Positions 11,229-23,200 of a stretch of DNA of 64,000 bases are shown one piece after another; position 1 is the first letter of the stretch, and each line of letters begins with the position of its first letter. The translations under genes and the position numbers were made by a program. A model generated the notes under the pieces. The model was not told the DNA's origin. It saw only the letters and a program-made list of their open reading frames with translations, and searched no databases. The stretch comes from Siniperca chuatsi. Taxonomy: Eukaryota > Chordata > Actinopteri > Centrarchiformes > Sinipercidae. Location: positions 23,421,206-23,485,205 of the forward strand of contig NC_058044.1 in the NCBI RefSeq assembly GCF_020085105.1. The letters run 5' to 3'.

Positions 11229-14200
11229 ACACATACATACATACATACACAGGAATCAGCAGAAGAAACATACAGAAAACAACAAGAATGATGACATTAA
11301 TGATCCACTGTGAGTTTGTTTATGTATGTGAGTATGTGTTCTCACTTTAGATGTTCTCGTGGCATAGTGGTTGTCCCTGTTGAAATTGTACTTGTCAGGT
11401 TTTGACCGGCCTGGCAACAAGATATCCACATTCAGATCATACTCTGGTTCTTTAGCATTGGCCCAGTACTCAGCAACAGCCTGATACACCATTATAGTAG
11501 CCTGGAGAGGAAAAGAGTGAGGGGGAGAAAACAAGACTAAACAATAGATAATTAAGTGCAACTGCACTAAAAACAGCTAGACGTTCATAACTGTATCAAG
11601 ATGAGAGTGGGGTCTGTGTTACCTGAGTTGATCCATAGCCTCCATCCACCTTCTGCTGTTTTCCAAACCATCTGACAACAGGTCCAGCTTCTTCAAAGGC
11701 CTTTATTAACAGAAGGAAAGTAAATACTTGAAATGTTCTGTGGTTGACTTTGCATTGGCTTTTTAAAATAACTTCAGTGGAAATAGAGAGAAGTCCTGAT
11801 TCTGATTCAGTGATACTGTACTTTACATGTAGATTACAACCTGCTAGTTTCCAAAGCACTATCGAGTTTCTAAATCAGTTTGTCCTATTATGACACAATC
11901 AAACTGGAGAGACTTGAAACTGTGATTATGCAGTGCAGGATTTTCAAACCAGTCCCTTGTTTTCCTAACTCAAGTTCTAAGTCTAAGTCATTGTAACTCC
12001 TGCAACCAAAGGCTAAATAGAGGGGCAGAAAAAATACCTTCAAATATCTATATATAATCATAAAGTGCTCTGGAAAGTGGTCAGGAGTAATGTAAAAGGT
12101 CCATAATATTTTGTAAATGAGCCAAACAACTTGAATTGAACTTGAACATTATTTAAAATAGTGTAAAATAGTGTAAAACTTCACCGACATTTTGAGGCAG
12201 TGAAATTACTGAGAGACACATTTCACTGACTTGTGTTTCTAAACCCTCTACCCTTTTGGTGAGTAGCATTGATGATGACATCCTGGTGAAACACACACAA
12301 GTGGGACATGCTCACCTTGGCCTTGACCAGAGCCAGAAGAGCATAAGCTGTGGCCTCCAGTGTGAAAACACGTCCCTTAGGTACCGGCCAGTGGGACAAC
12401 TCTGAGGACGACACACACAAATACACCGTATAACATCTGGTGAAACACACACAAGTGGGACATGCTCACCTTGGCCTTGACCAGAGCCAGAAGAGCATAA
12501 GCTGTGGCCTCCAGTGTGTTTTTATTACTATGCTCTACCTGGAACGATCTTAATTCACTATTAATTCCCCAATACCTAATCTTAAAGTATTTAATCTCAT
12601 AGAAATTAAATAAAAATAAAGTAAAATGTGCTCACTTTTGAGAATTATAACTAATCTTTCTATCCTTGTAAGGTCATTTGGTTCTCAAAAGCAAAGATTC
12701 ACATGTACAAAGACCAATACAGATATGGATATTTGAGAGATGAAAAAAATCTGATATTTGATTTTTAACTTTAACACTTATAATGATAAATAACTAAATT
12801 TCGTTATTCGAAAACAGGACACTTTACAGTTGAAAAATTACATTGTCAGTTCTGGTGGACAATCAATGTAAATGAGACACTGTTTCTAAATTACCTCAAA
12901 CACATCATTGGCATTTCTGTACTCAGCTAAAATCATCCCATAATATCGACCATAATAATGTGTTGGTAAGGCTCTAATAAACTTATTATAGTAATTATTC
13001 GTGGATGTGTAATATCTTTAAATATACAGACTCTCTTTCTGAATTTTAGTTTAAGACTGAAGGCAGTGTGAAAGCACCTGGGGAAACAAACTTGTAGAGG
13101 ATCTCCTTGTTCAGTTTGTTTTCATTGGCCAGGGCATAAGACGTCATGGCAACAGCATATGGGTTGGTGAGGCTGGGCAGACGCCCCTCCAAGTAGGCCA
13201 CTGCTTTGTCTATACTGCCTGGGAGACTCTGGACGGAAGGAAAAGAAAGGAAGGAGAAAGGAGAATAGGAGAGAACAGATTGATAGCAGGGTTTTCAGTG
13301 TGAACATAAAAGTCTGTGAAATGGGTCAGATAACTGTAAGCCATCAATTTTAAATATCCACTTCTGTTCAGGAATGTTGTAGCATTTGATCCTGGTACAA
13401 TAGCTGAGACCGGATTGTATCGTAGCAAGATGTTTTGGTACCTCGCTTCAACACGCCAACAATCAAGTGACCACCACAAACGAGGCCTCATTACGTCACA
13501 CTTGTGCCACAGACGTGTCTGTGGTATGAATATAGGATGTCCTTGTCAATCTGGTACAATATTTTAAAGCAGAGATGTAGACTGTAGATGAGTGGTCAGT
13601 TATTATTATTTATAATACAACCTTTATTTAGCAAAATACCAATAAATGACAGCAGTGAGACCTGACTCACTGTGTCATCATGGTCTTGGATTTAATGCTT
13701 CCAAACAAATGCAATACCATTGGCCAGCAAATGTCCTGTTTTTTGTGTACCTCTGTCTGAAATGAAGACCCCATTTCAAAAATTATTAAGAATTTCAGTG
13801 GTAAACCTGCCCCCAGAACGGAAAGCTTGACAGGAGTAGCAACAGTAACTAATGGGGGTGAGACTTAGCAAATGGTCAGTTGCTTCATAGTGGTTCGATT
13901 TTTAAGAAAGCTTTCTTTCACCCGTCACTGGTGTGGAGTCAGTAAATGAAGAAATGAAACAGGTGAGAGAAAAAGAGAAAACATTGTATGGAGGTGAGGT
14001 ACTCACATTAACAGTGGCAGCACACAGTGTGCGTGACTCCTGCATGGCAATAAGGCAGAAGGCTGTCATGGAGGCATCTGAATCTGTGCCTTGTACATCA
14101 CCCTACACATACACACAAACATGTTTTTATTCATAGGATAGTCAATGATGTAATTGTTTTCATCGTGATTAGTTTTTTTTTTGCATCAAGATGACGCACA

Positions 14201-17200
14201 CGCAATACGCTACTGAGCACATATCCAACTTCTTTAAAAATGCCGTCTGGTTGCTGTGTGTTGAGAATCAGAAACTTGACAGCGTCACAGATGATGTTGC
14301 TTTGCACTGCCACCAGACTGTTGGCCATGGCAAACACCTTGGCAACATAGGCCGTCAGCCTTAGAGAGGAGAGGAGAGGAGAAGTGTAATAGTATAGTGG
14401 CATTTATTTGCACAAGAAATACACCCATCATCCTCACAGTCAGAATCTAAGTTAAAGGAGGATGTGCAAATAATTACATAGGAGTTCTTGAATGTTTGGG
14501 TGCCTCACCAGGTGCTACTTTGGCGATGGGCCCACACAGCAAAAGACCCATCATTTTTACGGTAGGCAAGCTGGTTCTGGTAGCCTGGACAAAACAAAAC
14601 ACACAACCATTTTACTGACTGCCATTCAACTCTACTGAATTTGATCCAATTTGGATGCCAGTTTGAAGAGTCCTGTTACATTTTTCCCTGTGATTATAGC
14701 ATCTTTCAAATTATTCTCATGGCATAGGGTTTTGTTTGTAAATGGTAAATGCGCTTGTCTGTCTTTTACAGTTGGCCTGTCATTCACCCATTCACACATC
14801 ATGCAAGGTGCTGTCCATCGGGCGCAATTTAGGGTCCAGGGTCTTGCCCAAGGACACTTTGACATGTATACAGGTCAGGAAGAGCTGGGGATCGAAACGC
14901 CAACGCAGAGAATAGTGGACGACCGCTCTACCTCCTGAGCCACAGCCGCTCACACAGAAGTAAAGAAATAAAACAGTCCTGGTAAAAACTTCTGTAGTCT
15001 ATGTGTTGCATTCAGACCATTTATTCCCTATTTATTTGTCCTTAGCTTTGATCTGTGGGGCAGGGGTAGCGTACATTGCTGTCTACCACACTGTTCTTTT
15101 TGATACCACTTCTGCCAAGTCAGAAACTTTAAAATCCCATACAGAGGGCCATTAATAAGATTTCCACTATCTGTGCTAATAAAAACATATGTGTGAGCCT
15201 ACCAGTCTTGATGTGTTGGAGGGCTTCGTTACGTTTCTGAAAGCCCACAGTTTCCCACTGGTTGGTTTTGTCCAAATACGTGGTTGCAATGACAGGCAGG
15301 GTCATGCTGGCCATGTTCTGCTCTCCACAGCCGTCAGGCTGTTTGATCAGACTACCCATAGAGTTCCCACTAATGGCGTTTTCCACCAGTGCAGATATTT
15401 GTTCTCTCCCTGCATGCACACACACAAACAGAAAAAACTAAATGTTATAAATCAACGGGAAAAAACAATTAAACAAAAATGTAGAGGTCCCCTACCACTA
15501 GTGAGGTGATCATTTCCCAATAAGAACAATAACAGTTTACACCAATGCAGAGTTCATTGTACTGGCACTGTATCACATAACATGTCCGAATATAACATTA
15601 AATCTCACCTGTCACAGAGATCTGTGTGCTAGTAGGCGTGCTTGGAACCAAATCTTTCTTAGGAATTCCACTGTTGATAATTTCTTCTTGTTTACCAGCT
15701 AAATGGAGAAACAGTGGGCATGTTGGGGGATCAGTTAGTCAGTGATAAAAACATAGTATTACTAAATGATTATATAATGTAGCTCTTTAATGGGTAAACT
15801 CACCTACACCATTTTTAGAGGGGTCTAGAATTATAATTTGAGGAGATTTCACCAGTACACCTTCAGGCTGGAAAAAACAACAGTTAGGACAAACATCAAA
15901 ACTATTTTTGAGTAATCTTAATATGCTGGTTTGTAACAAAATACAATATGGCTTTCTTGTTAAAATATTCTATCTTTGTCTGCTTCTTTTTCTTTTTATA
16001 GTTTATTTTGAAAATGATAACAGTATACATTTGCATCAAAGTTAAGCCCGAAAAGATGTCTGTTTCCCTATATGGACTTTAACACAGGTGATCGTTGTTT
16101 GTTTCCTGCTCTCAACCGACAGTCAATGTATTTTTAAGATGTGACTACAATTGTTCCCTAACCTTAACCACATGGTTATTACTATAACCGCAACGACAAA
16201 GCTCCTGAACCCAAAATGTAATTCTTTTCCTAACCTTTACCAAGTTGCTTCTTGTGCCTAGGCCTAACCAAAGAGTTGTCACATCATAAAATAGATAATT
16301 TTTCACCTTTAATTTGTAAGGATTTTGGAAGGCACAGATAAATTCTGTTGTCCTGCCGATTGTGGCCTCAGATCAGAAAACGCTCCTATGTGTCTTTCTA
16401 GATGGCGTGTACAAACAATGTGTTTTAACATAATTTAATTTGAAGGACTTGTTGAATTTGACTTAATTTTACTCTCAAGCAAGTGGCTACATACAACATC
16501 CTGACTGAAGTCCAAATTGGTTGCAACTAGCTGAAAGTAGCCACACATGTGGCCACCCACTACATGGAGTGTGCTTCTCTTACCACCACCCGCAGCATCT
16601 TCATGATTCCATCATTGAGCGATGAGTCTTTAACAGCTGCTTTGACCTCAATGCGGTATTGTCCGTCCTTCATGGGAATAATGATAAAGGGTACAGATCG
16701 TGTAGTTTGGGGCCCAACTCTAACCTCCTGGCGATACTTTCCATGTTTAGAAGCTGCACTGCACACATTCTCCTCCTCAATCAGATCCACACGCACCTTG
16801 AAAACGAGACAAAGATGGAGAAAGGTACTGAGGTATGTGTAGTTGATCAAAGATGACGACTACCCATAGAGTGGATAATAAGGATCATAATCATTAGTTG
16901 TATTTTAGGTGATCTAACAATGTTGCATTCTTAATTTCAAGAAATTTAATGCTTTACATTGTTTCCTAGAGGATCAATTTGATCTTGAGATTGTAAATAT
17001 GGCAGTAAGGTTGCCCCAGTGTTCTGGGACTGACCATCATGTGAGCAGCTATCATACTTATCAAAGACTGGAGGAAGGATTTCATTCATTATCTTTTTTA
17101 CCACTCGTTATATGTCAGTCCAATACTCACTGTCCATTTTGCCCTTTTGTTTGTAAAGTTCTGAGAAAAATATCATGGTCTCATTGGCTCTGGCCTGAAA

Positions 17201-20200
17201 CACCAGAGCAGAGTAACAAACTTACTGTGGCAGGATCAGGACTGTAGTTGTGGAGGATTGCCTTAACTTCTAGCTGCTCTCCACGGACAGCAGAGTACGG
17301 CAGTCTGAGATCAATGAAGAATTCCTTCCGGACAATTACCTCTAATGGTTTGCCAACACAGATTCCTAAAGATGAGAGGGAAACAAAAAACAGAGACAGA
17401 GAAAATAAGTGTGAGGGATGGGAGAGGTTTATGGTTAGAGAGGTAGAACTAGAACACAACACAACTTTTAGTCTCTCACCGTGAGTTCTTGACAAACTAA
17501 TGCCAGTGAACTGCCAGGTTGTGATTGAGTCTTGCAAAGGAACATTTTTCAAAAATGATGTGGTGTCACTGAAACAAAGAAAAGTGTTAACACTAAAGGG
17601 TAGCTTTAAATCCTAGTGGTGTCATTAATGAAGATATCAGTGTATTTTTGTGTGTATAGGTTTCTGTTGACTCACCAGTTAGGTTTTCCCTCAGGGCAAG
17701 GAGGCAGTTTGATATCTGACCACAGCCAACTTTCAGGGAATTTGGTACGAGAAACAATTTCATTGCTGTCCATGTAACTGTTGTCATCCTCCTCACCTAA
17801 AGTGTCATTAAAAAGGTATTATTTTGATTGTTTTATACCAGTATAACCATGGAAAGTGACCACCCAGTGCTTCCCTCCATCCCCGTCTCTTACTGCGAGC
17901 CAGTATGAGGTTATCCTCCTTCTTCTCAGCTCGCTGGCTTTCCATCTCCTTGCAGCAGTGCAGGAAGGCCTCCACACAGGCTGCACCGTCCATGATGTAC
18001 TCGCTGCGCGTCTCACAGGTGTATGAAACGGGGGTGTCCCTCATGGCATCCAAACAACATTCACGTTGCAGTTGGTCATTATATTGACTCACTGGAAAGA
18101 AAGAGTGTTGTGGAGGAGAGGTGAGAAGGTATGAAACACAAGAAGGGTGGACTGGAAAGTTGTAAATAAAGCATATTAAAATAAGGCAAATTAAAAATAG
18201 TAAGTGTTCCTCTAGTTAAGTAAAGTCAGTTTTATGTATTTACATGTCCTTTATCCTTAGTACTTTGATTTGAATAAGGAAGAAATAAAAAAAATAGAGA
18301 AACCTGCCAAAGGGCAAGAAAGGAGGAATCCCTCTTCCTCCAATGTTGGACATACATGCAATAAGCATGGCAGTATGAAGAAAAGGATTGACATATTAAG
18401 TAAATAAAATATAAAGTAAGAGTTTCAGCTCACTTTAATCTTTCCTCTAATACACAGCTTGGCAAAGACGAGTATTGTAAAAATCTAAATCTAAACATTT
18501 TGGAGAGCCTGAGCTGTGTGGCAGATGATGTGTTTAATGGGTAGTTTTGAGCTGTGGTTCTTACCTAAGCTGGTGGTGACGTCCATTATAGTAGTGGCTC
18601 GTTTCCTCCTGCTGGGGGCCGGACATTTCAATTCTGGAAACACAACACAGACAAGATCTTTAACAGAACCAAACAAGGTTGGGCTTTTTTTCTGCATGGT
18701 ATAATTGATGTGATGCTCTTAAAAATCAGAATAAGGTAATTTATCTGGTTGGACACATGGACAGTGTGGGTGTGAGTAAAATGGATCTACAGTTGCATTT
18801 CTTATTTGTTGGACTGTTAAAACATAATATATGACAAAAGCTTTATTGTAAAAAATATTTGTTTACATTTTTAACAGCCCTAACAAAACAGAGGGAACCA
18901 TGATCAGCTCATGTGGCACTCACCACGGTTAACTGTTGAAGCCAAGATGGAGCTACCTCAAAGGGTCAGTTCAAACAAAAACATATTATCTCACTTACCC
19001 CTAGTGGTATTTTGCAGATATTTTTTTAATATCCCCAAAGTTTAAGATATCTGTTGCTGAGATTCTGGCTCCACACCAAAAAGTGGTGAATGCAACTTTG
19101 TTTGTGGTGCTCACAACACTGAAAAACTACGTTAAAAAACTGAACAGCAACGAGTAATTTCAGAAACAGTGTCAGTGAAACTATCTGCATACTCATACAT
19201 ACATACATAATAACACAAAAGAAAAAATATAATGTAATTTGGGTGAAAAGACCCTTTAAGATGCAATTCCTCTACTGTCCACTAGATGCTTACATTAAAA
19301 AAACAAAAAAAACAGCACTTGAATGATGGTGATGAAAACCCCAAACTTCTACATCCACTTCTAGTGATATTTCATTGGTACAATATTAAAGCCTAAAGAG
19401 GGCGTGTTCAGGGAAGGGAAGTATAAAGTAGTGTCACCTTGTCTGTAGGGAGTCCCAGAAGCCGTGTTGGACTCAAACAACAGCCCAGCATCATAAAACA
19501 CACTCATACTGTCCTTCCCTCCACCTGGTGTGCAGCCTGTATCATACTTCTCTACTATGTCCCACACCTGAGCAGGGTGGAAGTCATTCATACACAGAAA
19601 CACAGCCAGACAAGGCTTAGGGTTACAGTATGTAAAGTAAACAAACATATCTGAAAACTTAAAATGACAGTTCTGATATGACATTAGAAATATTTACATA
19701 AATAGCTTTTTAAATTAAACTCCTTTCAAATATTTTCAAGGATAATTGTTAAATAAAGAAATTGCCTTTTTCTGGGTGAGGCGGTGCTTATTGTTTAGGA
19801 CGTAGACGCCTTTGTCAACTGCCACCAGTCCCACTGTGGCCTCTGGGTCTCCAGTGACCTTCAGACCAAACATCCTGCGAGGCTCATAGGATGGATTGGG
19901 TCTGGTTGATTCCAGCGTCAGCTAAATGTAAAGGGGAAGTCAATGAATGAGACATGCAGTTTTGTATTTATTAAAGCAGTTTCATACATAAAAATATGTC
20001 GTAGAAATATACAACTAACTTGTAACTACAATAATCAGTTTGTGAATGGGTGTCTTGTCTTCCTACTTAAACGCTGCTATATCAGTGTTGAGTATCTCAC
20101 CGAGCCCATGCAGGAGTCTTTGCATCCACCCAAATGGAGTCTGATACCACTTCATTGTCATTCGTATGGTAGTAGGCTATGATGCGGAACGATGGCAGCA

Positions 20201-23200
20201 TTTCTTTGGTAACGGTGACTATCAGGGATATCAATACTTGACCTTTTGTTTTGTAACGGCCATTTTTCACAAGCTGACCTCTGCTCAGGATCTAGGGACA
20301 CAGATTTACACATCAGCACTTATCTGACATGAGTGTATATACTACACTGACTTCTAAAAGCAACACAAACACAAGCAAACACATGTACAGGTGTAAAACA
20401 GCTCTCACCAGGTATGTGATGTCATTGTCTTGATTTGGCTGCCTGTTGAGGTTGAGGTTGATTTTCAGGTTTTCTCCAATTTCCAGCTCAGCTGCATCCA
20501 CACCTGCAAAATTGACATGTTGCTATGATTGCTAGACACTGAAAAGATATAGTGCATGGTACATACTTTGCCACTGCCACCACCACCGTTTTTTGTTTTT
20601 TACTATCTGATGTCATATCAGGATGTTCCTTACCTATGTGGATGTAGTTGTTGCCTTTGGTGGTATATGGGAGAGCTGTCATGGTGGCTGATGCTTGCCT
20701 TTCAGGTAAAATATCAGGATCTTTGGTCTTTGCCTGCAATTAAAGACACAAACAGTTAAATAAATAATACATGAAATGTCTCAAGTCTATCCTATCATAT
20801 CGTGGCCTGGCATTATTTAGCCTAGCAACATAAAATTGATTAATGGAATAACAAAAAGACATCTAAAGAATTTTCATATAATAGTATATACAATGTTGGG
20901 ACTCCACAGATGAATTCATTCATAATGAGGGAGCCGCACACCACCTGAAGGACCGCAAAACACACCGGTGTCAGAGGGAAAGACTACTTTAGACTAAGAC
21001 CATTTCATAAATGTTTATAGGTTACATTTGATAATTTTAATATAATAGTTTTGCCTCACTTTTCACGACGGTTCTGGATTGTTATCATATGATGACCCGT
21101 CAATCAACCCAGGACACTTCGCTCAGCCCTGAAGCCTCTCCTGAACGAGCAAAATTAATAGGACGAAAATTACTGCGTTCTCTATCGGGGAAAATTTTAC
21201 CCGCTGGTGCTTATAAATGCCCATTTTTTAAAATCTGGCTTTATATTGACAATTTTTAACAACATGGGGTGCTACGTAACACACTTTTAGAAAAAGTCAA
21301 AGACTGGGGACTTGAATATTGTATTGAAACAAAATTACATACAATCGAAAAACAGCAGCAGTAAATTTTACCCATTGGCGGTTCTAGTGTTAAAGCTGTA
21401 TTGTTCGATTTTTGGCCACCAGGGGGCAGAAAAACATCAACATGCACAGCCTCCACATACTGTCACTGGCATATGAAATTGGTTGTTAGCAAAAAACATC
21501 TACTTTCATATCCAGCAGACACAGAATCATATTAGCATTCATTTGGAGTCATGTTTATGGCCACCTTTCAAATTTAAGTCCAATATTCACTCTCTTTTTA
21601 CCTCTGTTTTGGTATCATTTGGAGTCATGTTCATGGCCAAAGATGTCTTGGTCTTTAGCTTGAAAATACTCAGCTAAAGTATGTTCACCATTCACATACT
21701 GTACAGTAAATGTGTCACAGAACCAAAACAATGAGCTAGAAATGCTAAAATCTGTATAGAGCTGCAGAGTTGGGTGATAGCTCTGCTTGATTTCACCACT
21801 ACAAGTGAATATAAAAAAATGCTTATTAATGTAGGTTTAAGCTTCCATTTGCCAAAGAGGCTTTAATGCAAAAAGGGTAATATTTCAGAGACTCACGGTG
21901 ATTGTCAGTGTGTTAGTCCTTGCGTCTATATTGATGGTAAGCCTTGCCATGCCATTGGCTGCAGTGAGGCCTTGCACCTGTCCTGGATCGACCACCACTG
22001 CAACACCTTGTGCCGGAGTGTCATCAGGATTCACAACTTCAACCTGTCATCAGAAACACAAACAGCTGAACTATCAGAAAACGTCTAAGGTTTTATTAAA
22101 AGACATTTTGTTAAGATCAAACTAATGCTATGTTTTTCAGCAAAGTGCACTAGCTGTGCACTGAGTATTATGACTTAGTATATTGTGACCTAATAATGGC
22201 AGAATTTCTATTTTTCACTGGAATCTCATCTGTTCATCCAAGACAGATCAAAATAATGCACTTAACAATTATAGTTATTAGAGGACTATTAAACAGCGTG
22301 TGACTTATGTTTTCGAGGTTATACTGCCATCTGTGTTTTCAAAGATTGACTTTAAGTGAAATGTTTTCTGTAAAGGATATTTTATTAAAGAATAAATAAA
22401 GCCATACTTTTTCTGTCAATTTATATAAATCTAAAAAAGTACTTTACCGCAACATCGAAGGACATTCCTGGTTTGAAAAATTTGGGCGTTCTCTTGAAGT
22501 GGATGGTGTAAGGTGATGTGACAATCTGGATACCTCTCAACTCTGCCTCCACCATTTCACCACCTGTGAGGTGATGCAGAAAAACAAACAAATTCCAAAA
22601 ACAGAGTTTTTATTTTATCTATCTATTATTTTTTATTTTTACATCTATTCACTTTCTTCTTCATTAACTGATACAGAAAAACATATCCTGTTATGATGTC
22701 TTTATTTTATTTTTTTCCCTGTTATTCTTGTTTGAGAAATTTTAGACACTAATAATATTAATAGTTACTTTGACCCTTTGAGATGCTGAATGAGAACGAA
22801 TCACACATGATCAAACATACTGAACAGACCCAAACACTCTCTTTCTTACCGCTCTCCGTCAGCACACTGACAGCTACAAATAAGGAACTCCCCACCAGTT
22901 TGAGGATTTCTGGGAAGGTCTGTGTGATGTGCTCTCTCTTCAGTTTGACCACTCCATTACCTCTCTCGATCTAATGTGACATAATTTAAAAATGCATCTT
23001 GAAATACAGTAAGTGAACAGTTGGAGGTACTTTACTAAATGTGTAAATTCTTATGTCAGCCTGGCTTTCTTCTGAACATCCTAAATACTTAATATCTGTA
23101 GATGAGAATGCAACAATTCAACTGAAATAACTGCAGACGTCTGAACAATAGGAACAGATTTTGCAGATTTTGTAGCACTGGTAAAGGCCAAGCTGTATAA

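Noticed and set aside
10971-11313. Two overlapping ORFs of about 90-105 codons
   Set aside because: They are made of a CA microsatellite plus the LINE tail and the edge of C3 exon 33.
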